Source: Vibrio natriegens NBRC 15636 = ATCC 14048 = DSM 759 (GTDB lineage: Bacteria; Pseudomonadota; Gammaproteobacteria; Enterobacterales; Vibrionaceae). From it: a DNA stretch of 64,000 nucleotides. Location: NCBI RefSeq assembly GCF_035621455.1, contig NZ_CP141822.1, positions 434,001 to 498,000 of the forward strand, read 5' to 3'. A program made the position numbers and the translations under genes. Below the pieces are notes generated by a model. That model was not told the DNA's origin, did no database searches, and saw nothing but the letters and a program-made list of their open reading frames with translations. This document shows, in pieces, positions 1 to 9,391 of this stretch (its first letter is position 1; each line of letters begins with the position of its first letter).

Positions 1-274
1 AACCGATATAAAAGGGATAAACCTCGTTATTTCGTGTCTCTTCCTTTCGCTTTCTTGTTACAAATCACATCAAACATTTATTATTTTACTGCTTTTGTGA
101 CGACACGGGCGATTTGCCTCACAAATGTTACAAAAAGGTAGCTTTATCTTGTCAAAAAGTAGGGTTTTCTTTATCATTTCCTCCCAATAAATATAACGAA
201 ATTCATTATGTGTTAGCCATGCTCTTATAAGCGGAATAATAACGATCCAAGGGAGCAAATGGGAGAATGTTTGG
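1..274. other. Intergenic region upstream of petABC
   Basis: No gene is supported here. The stretch is AT-rich and ends with the petA ribosome binding site GGGAG at 261-265. A promoter-like pair is described separately at 149-177. In related Vibrio the gene before petA is normally rpsI, which would lie to the left of the window; that is family knowledge and is not visible here. Confidence 0.6.
149..177 (+). promoter_or_regulatory. Probable sigma70 promoter of petABC
   Basis: TTGTCA at 149-154 and TATCAT at 172-177 are separated by 17 bases, so each hexamer matches the consensus at 5 of 6 positions with ideal spacing. It sits about 100 bases before the petA start. Transcription would begin near 184. 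Confidence 0.6.
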
Positions 275-865
275 ATGAGCAACGCGCCTTTAAATAACGG
301 TCGCAGGCGTTTTCTAACCGCTACAACGGCAGTTGTGGGTGGGTTAGGGGCAGCTGCCGTCGCCGTTCCTTTTATAAAATCATGGAATCCGAGTGCTAAA
401 GCAAAAGCTGCTGGTGCACCGGTGGAAGTGGATATCAGTAAAATCGAACCGGGCCAATTGGTTCGTGTTGAGTGGCAGGGTAAACCTGTATGGATTGTAC
501 GCCGTACTCAGCAAGTGATAGATAACCTCAAAACTATCGACGATAAACTTCGTGATCCTAAGTCTGAAATGGAGCAGCAACCTGCTTACGCTCAGAATGA
601 GTACCGCTCAATTAAGCCGGAGTTCTTTGTTGCAGTTGGTTTCTGTACTCACTTAGGCTGTTCACCTAGCTACCTGCCTGATTCTTTCTCAGAGCAAGTT
701 CAGGGTGTGAAATCTGGCTTCTTCTGTCCATGTCATGGCTCTAAGTTTGATATGGCTGGCCGAGTGTTCCAGGGTGTTCCTGCGCCGTTGAACCTTGTGA
801 TTCCTAAGCACATGTATCTGAGTGACACGAAGCTCATAGTTGGTGTTGATGAGGGGGATGCATAA
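275..865 (+). CDS. petA: Ubiquinol-cytochrome c reductase, Rieske iron-sulfur subunit
   Basis: The Rieske subunit of the cytochrome bc1 complex takes the first electron from ubiquinol at the periplasmic side of the inner membrane and passes it to cytochrome c1. The 196-residue protein starts with a twin-arginine signal (RRRFL, residues 10-14) followed by a hydrophobic segment that stays as the membrane anchor, so it should be exported folded by Tat. The two cluster-binding motifs are intact: CTHLGC at 124-129 and CPCHGS starting at C151, giving two Cys and two His ligands to the 2Fe-2S centre. The start is set by GGGAG nine bases upstream. It overlaps petB by one base, which supports a coupled petABC operon. 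Confidence 0.97.
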   Translation: MSNAPLNNGRRRFLTATTAVVGGLGAAAVAVPFIKSWNPSAKAKAAGAPVEVDISKIEPGQLVRVEWQGKPVWIVRRTQQVIDNLKTIDDKLRDPKSEMEQQPAYAQNEYRSIKPEFFVAVGFCTHLGCSPSYLPDSFSEQVQGVKSGFFCPCHGSKFDMAGRVFQGVPAPLNLVIPKHMYLSDTKLIVGVDEGDA

Positions 866-2130
866 TGCAAGCAATGTTAGACTGGGTAGAAAAACGTATT
901 CCAGCCATGAATGCTTATAAAAAGCATTTATCTGAATACCCAATGCCGAAGAACTTCAACTTTTGGTACCTTTTTGGTTCTCTGGCTATGTTGGTTCTTG
1001 TCAACCAAATCCTAACGGGTATTTGGTTAACGATGAACTACGTTCCTTCTGGCGAAGGTGCATTTGCTTCTATCGAATACATCATGCGTGATGTTGAGTA
1101 CGGTTGGTTGTTGCGATACATGCACTCTACCGGTGCTTCAGCATTCTTCGTGGTTGTATACCTACACATGTTCCGTGGTCTGATCTACGGTTCGTACCAA
1201 AAGCCTCGTGAACTACTGTGGATCTTCGGTATGTTGATCTTCTTGGTTCTTATGGCTGAAGCTTTCATGGGTTACCTATTACCATGGGGTCAGATGTCAT
1301 ACTGGGGTGCACAGGTAATCATTTCTCTATTTGGTGCGATTCCTGTTATTGGCGATGATCTAACTCTTTGGATCCGTGGTGACTACATCATCTCTGGTGC
1401 AACGTTGAACCGTTTCTTCGCGCTTCACGTTATTGCGTTACCAATCGTACTGCTACTGCTTATCGTACTTCACGTATTGGCACTGCACGAAGTTGGCTCA
1501 AACAACCCTGACGGTATCGAGACTAAACTACCGAAAGGCACTATGGGCGATGATTACCAAACGCAATTCAAGTTCCACGATTACTACTCGAAGAAATACG
1601 ACATCATCGACTCTATTCCGTTCCACCCTTACGGTACGGTAAAAGATTTGGTGGGTGTAGCTGGTTTCTTGTTCTTCTTCTGTTACGTGTTGTTCTTCAA
1701 CCCAGAAATGGGTGGTTACTTCCTTGAGCCGCCTAACTTTGAAGCAGCGAACCCGCTTAAGACACCTGCGCACATCGCGCCTGTATGGTACTTCACACCG
1801 TTCTATGCAATCTTGCGTGCGGTTCCAGACAAGCTGTTGGGCGTAATCCTGATGGGTGCTTCGATTGCAGTTCTGTTTGTACTACCGTGGTTAGACCGTT
1901 GTAAAGTGCGTTCTTACCGTTACCGTAGCAAACTTCATCTGTTGAATATTATCCAATTCACTATCAGCTTCATTGCGCTAGGTATTTTGGGTGCGTTACC
2001 AGCAACGCCAACATACACACTACTAGCACAAATCTTTAGTTTGGGTTACTTCATGTTCTTTGTACTGCTGTTCTTCTACAGCAAAAATGAAGCAACTAAA
2101 CCATTACCAGAGAGGGTGACATTCAAATGA
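865..2130 (+). CDS. petB: Ubiquinol-cytochrome c reductase, cytochrome b subunit
   Basis: Cytochrome b is the membrane core of the bc1 complex; it holds hemes bL and bH and the Qo and Qi quinone sites. The 421-residue sequence has the usual eight hydrophobic helices, paired histidines in helices B (LRYMHSTGAS, YLHMFRG) and D (ALHVIALP, VLHVLALHE) for the two hemes, and the Qo-site motif PVWYFTPFYAILRAVP near residue 310. The ATG overlaps the petA stop codon. The end overlaps the petC start by four bases, so the three subunits are probably translated together. Length fits the bacterial single-chain cytochrome b rather than the split b6f form. Confidence 0.97.
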   Translation: MQAMLDWVEKRIPAMNAYKKHLSEYPMPKNFNFWYLFGSLAMLVLVNQILTGIWLTMNYVPSGEGAFASIEYIMRDVEYGWLLRYMHSTGASAFFVVVYLHMFRGLIYGSYQKPRELLWIFGMLIFLVLMAEAFMGYLLPWGQMSYWGAQVIISLFGAIPVIGDDLTLWIRGDYIISGATLNRFFALHVIALPIVLLLLIVLHVLALHEVGSNNPDGIETKLPKGTMGDDYQTQFKFHDYYSKKYDIIDSIPFHPYGTVKDLVGVAGFLFFFCYVLFFNPEMGGYFLEPPNFEAANPLKTPAHIAPVWYFTPFYAILRAVPDKLLGVILMGASIAVLFVLPWLDRCKVRSYRYRSKLHLLNIIQFTISFIALGILGALPATPTYTLLAQIFSLGYFMFFVLLFFYSKNEATKPLPERVTFK

Positions 2131-2864
2131 AGAAGTGGATTGTAATTCTATTTGCTATGTTGCCATCTCTAGCGATGGCAGCGGGGGCCAGTGTGCCGCT
2201 TGATAAAGCACACGTGGACCTGTCGGATAAAGCTTCGCTGCAAAACGGCGCGAAGTTATTCATGAACTACTGTTTCGGCTGTCACTCTACGCAGTACCAG
2301 CGTTATGAGCGTGTCGCAACAGATTTGGAAATTCCAACAGACTTAATGAAAGAGAACCTGATTTTCAATCCAGAAGCGAAAATCGGTGATCTGATGGTTA
2401 ACTCTATGCCACCTAAGCAAGCGGCAAACTGGTTTGGTGCTCCACCGCCAGATTTGACGCTGGTTGCTCGAGTTCGTGGTGCGGATTGGTTATACACTTA
2501 CTTACGTTCGTTCTATGTGGATCCATCACGTCCGTTTGGCGTAAACAACATTGTATTCCCAAGTGTTGGTATGCCACATGTTCTCGAAGAGCTGCAAGGT
2601 ATCCCAACACCAGTCTACGAGACTCACCACGTTGATGGTGAAGAAGTTAAAGTTGTTATTGGTACTGAAACGGATGGTACTGGCGAACTAAGCACAGGCG
2701 AATACGACAAAGCTGTGGGTGATCTGGTTAACTTCCTGGTTTACTCTGGTGACCCGGTACAACTAGAGCGTCACGCAATTGGTTGGTGGGTGATGGGCTT
2801 CTTAGTCATCCTGACTATCATCGTTGTGTTGCTTAAGAAAGAGTATTGGCGTGATGTGCATTAA
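2127..2864 (+). CDS. petC: Ubiquinol-cytochrome c reductase, cytochrome c1 subunit
   Basis: Cytochrome c1 receives the electron from the Rieske centre and hands it to soluble cytochrome c. The 245-residue protein has a Sec signal peptide (MKKWIVILFAMLPSLAMA), a c-type heme site CFGCH at 49-53, a downstream methionine-containing region (FPSVGMPHVL) that can supply the axial ligand, and a C-terminal membrane helix (about 215-237) ending in KKEYWRDVH. It is the last gene of petABC: a strong hairpin terminator follows 44 bases after the stop. Confidence 0.97.
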   Translation: MKKWIVILFAMLPSLAMAAGASVPLDKAHVDLSDKASLQNGAKLFMNYCFGCHSTQYQRYERVATDLEIPTDLMKENLIFNPEAKIGDLMVNSMPPKQAANWFGAPPPDLTLVARVRGADWLYTYLRSFYVDPSRPFGVNNIVFPSVGMPHVLEELQGIPTPVYETHHVDGEEVKVVIGTETDGTGELSTGEYDKAVGDLVNFLVYSGDPVQLERHAIGWWVMGFLVILTIIVVLLKKEYWRDVH

Positions 2865-2907
2865 TTGTGCTAAAATATCGTGCTAATTCCCAATTTTAAT
2901 TGACTGT

Positions 2908-2940
2908 ACAATGGAGGCTTAGCCTCCATTGTTTTTATTT
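2908..2940 (+). terminator. Rho-independent terminator after petC
   Basis: ACAATGGAGGC (2908-2918), loop TTA, and GCCTCCATTGT (2922-2932) form a perfect 11-bp stem followed by a T tract (TTTTTATTT). It separates petABC from sspAB, and the sspA start lies 22 bases beyond it. Confidence 0.9.
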
Positions 2941-2961
2941 GTAAGTGTACTGGAGGGCTCC

Positions 2962-3597
2962 ATGGCTGTAGCTGCCAATAAACGTTCTGTGATGACTCTT
3001 TTCTCAAGTGCATCAGATTTGTATAGCCATCAGGTTCGCATTGTACTGGCTGAAAAAGGTGTAAGTGTTGAAGTTGAGCTTGTTGATGAAGCTAACCTTC
3101 CTGCTGAACTTATCGAGCTAAACCCATATAAATCAGTGCCAACTCTTGTGGATCGTGAGCTTGCGCTTTACGATTCAAAAATTATCATGGAGTACTTGGA
3201 CGAGCGTTTTCCTCATCCACCTCTAATGCCGGTTTACCCTGTTGCCCGTGGTAACAGCCGTTTGATGATGTACCGTATCGAACGTAATTGGTACTCACTA
3301 GCTGAAAAAGTAATGAAAGGTAACGCTGAAGAATCGGAAAAAGCGCGTACGAAACTTCGTAACGATCTTCTGACTCTAGCGCCAATCTTTGCTGAATATG
3401 AGTACTTCATGAGTGAAGAATTCAGCTTGATCGATTGTTACTTGGCACCATTGTTGTGGCGTTTACCTCAACTTGGTATTGAGCTTGTTGGTCCTGGCTC
3501 TAAAGAGATCAAGGTTTACATGAACCGCGTATTTGAACGTGATTCATTCCTTGCTTCTTTGACTGAAGCTGAACGTGAAATGCGTCTAGTTCGTTAA
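2962..3597 (+). CDS. sspA: Stringent starvation protein A
   Basis: SspA is a glutathione-S-transferase-fold protein that binds RNA polymerase and helps reprogramme transcription in stationary phase and acid stress (E. coli work). The protein shows an N-terminal thioredoxin-like domain with the conserved NPYKSVPTLVDRELALYDSKIIMEYL segment region (about residues 45-75) and an all-helical C-terminal domain with the SLIDCYLAPLLWRLP stretch. An ATG at 2962 preceded by GGAGGG at 2952-2957 is preferred over an in-frame upstream start at 2929 that falls inside the terminator hairpin; this gives 211 residues, the family length. sspB follows 16 bases downstream, as in E. coli, indicating an operon. Confidence 0.95.
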   Translation: MAVAANKRSVMTLFSSASDLYSHQVRIVLAEKGVSVEVELVDEANLPAELIELNPYKSVPTLVDRELALYDSKIIMEYLDERFPHPPLMPVYPVARGNSRLMMYRIERNWYSLAEKVMKGNAEESEKARTKLRNDLLTLAPIFAEYEYFMSEEFSLIDCYLAPLLWRLPQLGIELVGPGSKEIKVYMNRVFERDSFLASLTEAEREMRLVR

Positions 3598-3613
3598 GCG
3601 ATTTAGATACATT

Positions 3614-4096
3614 ATGGATATTGCAAAAATGACTGCCCGCCGCCCGTATATGCTTCGAGCATTTTATGATTGGCTGGTAGACAATGACTTAACTCCTCAT
3701 TTGGTTGTTGATGCAACCATGCCAGGTGTACGTGTACCTGTTGAGTTTATTCAAGATGGTCAGATTATCCTGAATATTGCCCCTCGTGCCGTTGGTAATC
3801 TTGAGTTGGGCAATGATGCGATTACTTTCCATGCTCGTTTTAGCGGTCGTCCGCACTCAGTAATTGTGCCTGTTTATGCGGTTCAAGCTATCTACGCACG
3901 TGAAAATGGTGCAGGTACGATGTTTGAACCTGAAGAGGCTTATACCAATATCGAAGAAGAAACGATGGAAGAAGAGCAATCTCCGTCGTTTACTACGGTT
4001 AGTGATGACGCTCAAGTTGCGGACTCGGAATCAGGTGACAGCGAAAGTGAAGCACCTCGTCCGAAAGGCAAACCAAGCTTAAGAGTTATTAAATAA
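3614..4096 (+). CDS. sspB: ClpXP protease specificity-enhancing factor
   Basis: SspB is an adaptor that tethers ssrA-tagged peptides to ClpX for degradation by ClpXP. The 160-residue protein has the conserved N-terminal substrate-binding domain (RRPYMLRAFYDWLVDN; NIAPRAVGNLELGNDAITFHARF region at about 56-80), a long acidic, probably disordered linker (about 105-150, rich in Glu, Ser and Asp) and a C-terminal ClpX-binding tail GKPSLRVIK that corresponds to the XB motif of E. coli. It is the second gene of sspAB and ends directly before a terminator. Confidence 0.95.
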   Translation: MDIAKMTARRPYMLRAFYDWLVDNDLTPHLVVDATMPGVRVPVEFIQDGQIILNIAPRAVGNLELGNDAITFHARFSGRPHSVIVPVYAVQAIYARENGAGTMFEPEEAYTNIEEETMEEEQSPSFTTVSDDAQVADSESGDSESEAPRPKGKPSLRVIK

Positions 4097-4125
4097 AAAA
4101 AGCAGCGATTCCGCTGCTTTTTTAT
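4096..4125. terminator. Bidirectional terminator between sspB and dolP
   Basis: AAAAAAGCAGCG (4096-4107), loop ATTC, and CGCTGCTTTTTT (4112-4123) form a hairpin with an A tract on one side and a T tract on the other. It can therefore stop transcription of sspAB and of the convergent dolP operon. Confidence 0.85.
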
Positions 4126-4155
4126 TGCTTGATACTTGAGTTGATGCTTTAGTAA

Positions 4156-4824
4156 TCACTGAGTTATCGTGAACACTTCAACATTTTCTTCGTTATCTTC
4201 GTCTGTGTCACTTTGAATTGGCTGTGTACCACTATTCGGTAAGTCAACTTCAACGGGCTCTGTCTTTCCGTACTGGAACCCATTAATGACTTGCTTTACA
4301 CCAGAGACGTTACGTGCGATTTCTATTGCTCTCTGACTCTGTGCTTCTGTTACATAGCCAAACAGAAAAACTTCACTATCTTCAGTAATCACTTTCACTT
4401 TAACAGCATTAAGCTGCTCATCAGTAAGCAGTGAGGATTTTACTTTCGTGGTGATCCAGCTGTCATTGCTGATTTGAGTTACTGTCAGCGGCTCTTTTTG
4501 CTTCATTTGGTTGTGAATCACTTTCACGCCGGTGACTGCACGAGTTCTTTTCTCAAGATCACTGATTAAGTCCTGAGTTGGAGCCTGACCCATCAGCACC
4601 ACGGTACCATTGTATGAGCTGGCAAAAACACGAGCCTGGCCTTTGAATGGCTGTTTATTACCAATGGCGGCGACTTCAAACTCAATGTTGTTATCTTGCC
4701 AGATCTGTTTGGTAGTACGGGTGTCCGTGACGATATTGGCTGTCGTTGCGGCGCCAGCAATGAACAAACCCGCACAACCACTGAGATTAAACACGGTAAG
4801 TAAAAGGATGAGGCTACGTAGCAT
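4156..4824 (-). CDS. dolP: Division- and outer-membrane-associated BON-domain lipoprotein
   Basis: DolP (formerly YraP) is an outer-membrane lipoprotein with two BON domains that helps keep the outer membrane intact and localises to the division site in E. coli. The precursor has a short signal peptide with lipobox LSGC, then two BON repeats (about residues 45-115 and 120-185, the second ending in NVSGVKQVINGF). I chose the ATG at 4824 (MLRSL...), because the longer reading starts with TTG and adds five charged residues. The roughly 30-residue acidic C-terminal tail (DTDEDNEENVEVFTITQ) is longer than in the E. coli protein. It is the last gene of the lpoA-yraN-diaA-dolP run, the same order as in E. 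coli. Confidence 0.9.
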   Translation of the reverse strand: MLRSLILLLTVFNLSGCAGLFIAGAATTANIVTDTRTTKQIWQDNNIEFEVAAIGNKQPFKGQARVFASSYNGTVVLMGQAPTQDLISDLEKRTRAVTGVKVIHNQMKQKEPLTVTQISNDSWITTKVKSSLLTDEQLNAVKVKVITEDSEVFLFGYVTEAQSQRAIEIARNVSGVKQVINGFQYGKTEPVEVDLPNSGTQPIQSDTDEDNEENVEVFTITQ

Positions 4825-4845
4825 GATTCTGACTCTCAATCTGAG

Positions 4846-5439
<594 letters not shown>

Positions 5440-5808
5440 TTATCCTTCAGATATTGCGTTTTGTATCCAGTTAATATCTCGGCCACTGTCATGAATGGCG
5501 ATAACATCGAACCGGTAATCGATTGTATGTATGGACTGTTTTTGGCGGCTTAGCCAAATGTTGGCGGTTTTTATCAGCTTACGCATTTTGGCGTGAGTGA
5601 CCATTTCCGCTGCCGAGCCAAAACGATCGTTGTTGCGATATTTGACTTCGACGAAGACGATAGTTTCACCTTGTTGGAAGATTAAATCAATTTCGCCAAC
5701 TTTTGTCAGAAAATTTTGCTCGACAAAGCGTAAACCCTGGCGAAGCAAGTATTGCTTGGCCAGGGTTTCATATTGATTACCTATCTGACGTTTACTGAAG
5801 AGCCCCAC
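5440..5808 (-). CDS. yraN: YraN/UPF0102 family nuclease-like protein
   Basis: A 122-residue member of UPF0102, whose fold resembles Holliday-junction resolvases; its cellular role is not established. The conserved restriction-endonuclease-like motifs are visible: G-x2-YE-x-LA at the N-terminus (GNQYETLAKQYL), GEIDLI (about residues 38-43) and VFVEVKYR (about 51-58), which together form the PD-(D/E)xK-type acidic cluster. The start overlaps the lpoA end by 17 bases, so it is probably translated from the lpoA transcript. Confidence 0.88.
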   Translation of the reverse strand: MGLFSKRQIGNQYETLAKQYLLRQGLRFVEQNFLTKVGEIDLIFQQGETIVFVEVKYRNNDRFGSAAEMVTHAKMRKLIKTANIWLSRQKQSIHTIDYRFDVIAIHDSGRDINWIQNAISEG

Positions 5809-7606
5809 GCTCGGTCCAACTTAGCTCACGTTGTACAACACAGTTGTTGTCGAGGCTCAACACACCTGTCTGACCGCGTATCGATAGCCCCGGAACAAGC
5901 TTCATCTGAGGCAGTTCGCCAATCAACTTGTAGGCATCCATTCCGAGTGCTTTTAGGCGAACTTCCATATTGGATTGTTCTGCCCACAGCTCTTTCATTT
6001 CAGCTGCAACCGTCGGATCTGGGTCAATCAATAGCGGGATGTCGCTGTAAATAATGCCAGTCAAATCATCGTACGTTGCGCCACCGCTATTACTACGAGA
6101 GTTAGAGAAGATTTGTGGTGGCTTGGCGTCCGGGTTAATCGCGACTTCGATAAATGGTTTAATCAAAGTCAGCTCTGAACTTCTTGCTACAATGTAAACC
6201 GCATCTACGTCGCGGCGGCTACGTGGCTGAGTTTCAAGTTTAATTTTCATCAGCGATTGCATCTGAGCGATACGCTGTTTACTTTCCTGCAGGCCGAATA
6301 CGTCATTGATGTCTTTTTGCAGCTGGCGTTTATCACCAAAGTAGCTGGTTGCGACTTTGTTTGAGCTGTATTTATTCCACTCTTCATTAAACGCTTCAAC
6401 TACTCGCTCGCCGTAACTGCCTTTAGGCGCAAGAATTAGCGGGAAATTGTAGCCTTGATTGAACAGGTATTTAGCTGCTTGAGCCACTTCTTGCTCTGGA
6501 GAAAGTGCCAGATAGCAGATATTACTGCCCGGTTGGATTTCTTCAGGAATGTTCAAAGCTAGGGCTGGAATCGTCGGGCCAGCTGCAGAGCCATCCATTG
6601 AAGTTTGCAGTAGTTCCACATTTTCTTTTTGCAGAGGACCGACAACAAAATCAATATTCTCGTTGATTAGGCGCTGCTTGATTTGCTCGGGAGTGTACGC
6701 GTGCGTATCGATAACGGTTAAGCTTGTGCTCTCGTCACGATTCTCATCATTCATCATCGCAAACATGAAGCCTTCACGGATCAGCTGTGCTTGAGGCGCA
6801 AATTTCCCCGTCAGCGGCAGTAGTAACGCAGTATTATTTGGCTTAACAATGTTGAGAGACAGAATATTTTGAATTTCTTCAGGCGTGTAAACCGCAGCCG
6901 GGTGTGAAGGGTTTTCCGTTAACCAACGATCCAGAGTATTTCTTAGCTGAGAAAGGTTACCCGACATGGCTTTAGAGTAAATCGCCAGTTGCAACCAGCC
7001 ACTCAAAACTTCTTCGTTTGGAGCGGTGCTTAGCGACGACAATTCTGCTTCTGAGTAACTACCGAAGTTCATCCAAATACGGCTGGAAATCTCACGTTGC
7101 TCAGGAGACGAAGAGTAATGACCTAGCATGACCAGTTCACGGTTTGCTTCAAATGACTGGTTCAGGCTTTGGTAAGCGTCTGCACGTAACGCGTAGTAAT
7201 CCTTCCATTGGTCGTTTGGTAGTTTCCACCAAGGCTTAAAGTTCAGTAGTTGAAGTAACTGAGAGTAATTGCCTTGCTTTTGCTGTATGGTCGCTCGCGC
7301 CAGTTGCCACTCTGCCTGTTGCACTTCTGACAACTGTTGGCGAGAAAGTCGCGTGATCAGCAGGTCAGCCTGATCAAATTGGTTGGCTTGAATTGCGGCT
7401 TTGGCTGCCATGATCAACCAGTCGTTTTGCACGCTGCCTTCCGAACTGTCAGCTTGAATCATGTAGCTCTGCACTGACTGGGTAGGCTCCAGTGTGACAT
7501 CTACACCATCAGGTTGTCTCGGACCTGAAGAACAGGCGGCGAGTGTAATTGCTAGTGCAACAGGAGTGAGTATGCGTGGTACACTGAGTCTCTTATGGTT
7601 AATCAT
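5792..7606 (-). CDS. lpoA: Penicillin-binding protein activator LpoA
   Basis: LpoA is an outer-membrane lipoprotein that reaches through the periplasm to activate the peptidoglycan synthase PBP1A. The 604-residue precursor has a signal peptide with a lipobox ending LAAC (Cys about residue 25), an N-terminal TPR-like helical domain (about 40-250) and a C-terminal domain of the periplasmic binding protein fold (about 255-600; ALLLPLTGKFAPQAQLIREGF and FVVGPL regions). It starts the minus-strand operon lpoA-yraN-diaA-dolP and is divergent from rsmI, the E. coli arrangement. Confidence 0.93.
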   Translation of the reverse strand: MINHKRLSVPRILTPVALAITLAACSSGPRQPDGVDVTLEPTQSVQSYMIQADSSEGSVQNDWLIMAAKAAIQANQFDQADLLITRLSRQQLSEVQQAEWQLARATIQQKQGNYSQLLQLLNFKPWWKLPNDQWKDYYALRADAYQSLNQSFEANRELVMLGHYSSSPEQREISSRIWMNFGSYSEAELSSLSTAPNEEVLSGWLQLAIYSKAMSGNLSQLRNTLDRWLTENPSHPAAVYTPEEIQNILSLNIVKPNNTALLLPLTGKFAPQAQLIREGFMFAMMNDENRDESTSLTVIDTHAYTPEQIKQRLINENIDFVVGPLQKENVELLQTSMDGSAAGPTIPALALNIPEEIQPGSNICYLALSPEQEVAQAAKYLFNQGYNFPLILAPKGSYGERVVEAFNEEWNKYSSNKVATSYFGDKRQLQKDINDVFGLQESKQRIAQMQSLMKIKLETQPRSRRDVDAVYIVARSSELTLIKPFIEVAINPDAKPPQIFSNSRSNSGGATYDDLTGIIYSDIPLLIDPDPTVAAEMKELWAEQSNMEVRLKALGMDAYKLIGELPQMKLVPGLSIRGQTGVLSLDNNCVVQRELSWTERGALQ

Positions 7607-7623
7607 TGCCGTGAGTTCTCTAT

Positions 7624-7639
7624 AATTTTGTACAAAATT
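7624..7639. promoter_or_regulatory. Perfect 16-bp palindrome between lpoA and rsmI
   Basis: AATTTTGTACAAAATT reads the same on both strands and lies in the 68-base gap between the two divergent starts. This is a typical position and symmetry for a dimeric repressor site, but I do not recognise the regulator. Confidence 0.45.
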
Positions 7640-7674
7640 GTCTTTATATTAATCGTTGAAGTGATGGTAAACAA

Positions 7675-8538
7675 ATGACAGATAAAAATAATTTGCCGAA
7701 TGAGGGGCCAACTCTCTTTATCGTACCGACTCCAATCGGAAATTTAGCAGATATCACCCAACGTGCTATCGAAGTTCTGTCGAATGTGGACATCATTGCT
7801 GCTGAGGATACCCGACATACGGGTAAATTACTGTCTCACTTCAATATTCAAACCAAAACTTTTGCGTTGCATGATCACAACGAACAGCAAAAAGCACAGG
7901 TTTTGGTAGAAAAGCTACTTTCAGGCCAGTCCATCGCTCTGGTTTCTGACGCGGGTACACCTTTAATCAGCGATCCAGGATACCATCTGGTGACAAAATG
8001 TCGTCAAGCGGGCGTAAGAGTTGTGCCTCTTCCTGGTGCGTGCGCGGTTATTACGGCGTTAAGTGCTTCTGGTTTGCCGTCTGACCGCTTCAGTTTTGAA
8101 GGGTTTCTACCGCCTAAAAGCAAAGGACGTAAAGACAAGTTCTTAGAAATCGCATCGGTAGAACGCACCTGTATCTTTTATGAGTCGCCACATCGCATTT
8201 TAGACTCTCTACAAGATATGTTAGACGTTCTTGGCCCTGAACGAGAAGTAGTTTTGGCGCGAGAGTTGACCAAAACGTTTGAAACTATTCAAGGTATGCC
8301 GCTTGGAGAGTTAATCGAGTGGGTGAAAAGCGACGATAACCAACAGCGCGGAGAAATGGTGTTATTGATTCATGGCCATCGTGAAACTGCGGATGACTCT
8401 TTGCCTGATGACGCGTTGCGCACACTGGGTATTTTGACCAAAGAGTTGCCACTCAAAAAGGCGGCAGCGTTGGTGGCAGAAATCCATAACCTTAAAAAGA
8501 ATGCTCTGTATAAGTGGGGTTTAGAAAATCTGGATTAG
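7675..8538 (+). CDS. rsmI: 16S rRNA (cytidine-1402-2'-O) methyltransferase
   Basis: RsmI adds the 2'-O-methyl group to C1402 of 16S rRNA in the decoding centre, using S-adenosylmethionine. The 287-residue protein has the tetrapyrrole-methylase fold: [18 protein letters not shown] at the N-terminus, [12 protein letters not shown] (about residues 42-53), the SAM-loop region [19 protein letters not shown] (about 88-106) and [18 protein letters not shown]. The C-terminal helical part ([23 protein letters not shown]) is complete. It stands alone with its own terminator and is divergent from lpoA. Confidence 0.95.
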   Translation: MTDKNNLPNEGPTLFIVPTPIGNLADITQRAIEVLSNVDIIAAEDTRHTGKLLSHFNIQTKTFALHDHNEQQKAQVLVEKLLSGQSIALVSDAGTPLISDPGYHLVTKCRQAGVRVVPLPGACAVITALSASGLPSDRFSFEGFLPPKSKGRKDKFLEIASVERTCIFYESPHRILDSLQDMLDVLGPEREVVLARELTKTFETIQGMPLGELIEWVKSDDNQQRGEMVLLIHGHRETADDSLPDDALRTLGILTKELPLKKAAALVAEIHNLKKNALYKWGLENLD

Positions 8539-8582
8539 TCAGGCGACTTCTGTCTAAACAGGTTTACCTAGCAAAATGGATT

Positions 8583-8612
8583 AGGGCTGATGATTTTCAT
8601 TAGCCCTTTTTT
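8583..8612 (+). terminator. Rho-independent terminator after rsmI
   Basis: AGGGCTGATG (8583-8592), loop ATTTT, and CATTAGCCCT (8598-8607) pair over 10 positions with one G-T, followed by six T. Confidence 0.85.
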
Positions 8613-8718
8613 CTGCGGACCGACGTCATGCTGGGCGTTGTTAGAGCAAAAAAGCACCACTTGATGCATTCCTTACATCATATCTGTGATCTAACTAGAC
8701 TCTGAAGTGAGAACTCTA

Positions 8719-8724
8719 TACAAT
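8719..8724 (+). promoter_or_regulatory. Probable -10 element of rnpB
   Basis: TACAAT at 8719-8724 lies seven bases before the predicted 5' end of RNase P RNA. The bases between are GC-rich (CCGCTCC), as in promoters of stable RNAs under stringent control. No convincing -35 hexamer is visible. Confidence 0.5.
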
Positions 8725-8731
8725 CCGCTCC

Positions 8732-9160
<429 letters not shown>

Positions 9161-9168
9161 TATTCGAG

Positions 9169-9203
9169 ACCCATCATTACTTTATAGTAATGATGGGTTT
9201 TTT
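9169..9203 (+). terminator. Rho-independent terminator of rnpB
   Basis: ACCCATCATTACT (9169-9181), loop TTAT, and AGTAATGATGGGT (9186-9198) form a perfect 13-bp stem followed by six T. Confidence 0.95.
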
Positions 9204-9391
9204 GCATTTTATTGACTCAGACTGCGTCATTACCAATAAACTTGGCGTTAAATCACGTCTAACTCTAGACTTGTGGTGGCGATGATGTGGGAAATCAGTA
9301 CACTAGGAACTATTATTCACTCGCTGATTAAATCAGCATGAGAGAACAACACGCCCTAAAAATCGCTTCAAGATTATTCAACGAGAAAGCT

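Noticed and set aside
70..282. 70-residue frame antisense to the petA promoter, with several cysteines
   Set aside because: It begins with TTG, has no ribosome site, and covers the petA promoter and start on the opposite strand; cysteine spacing does not match a known zinc family.
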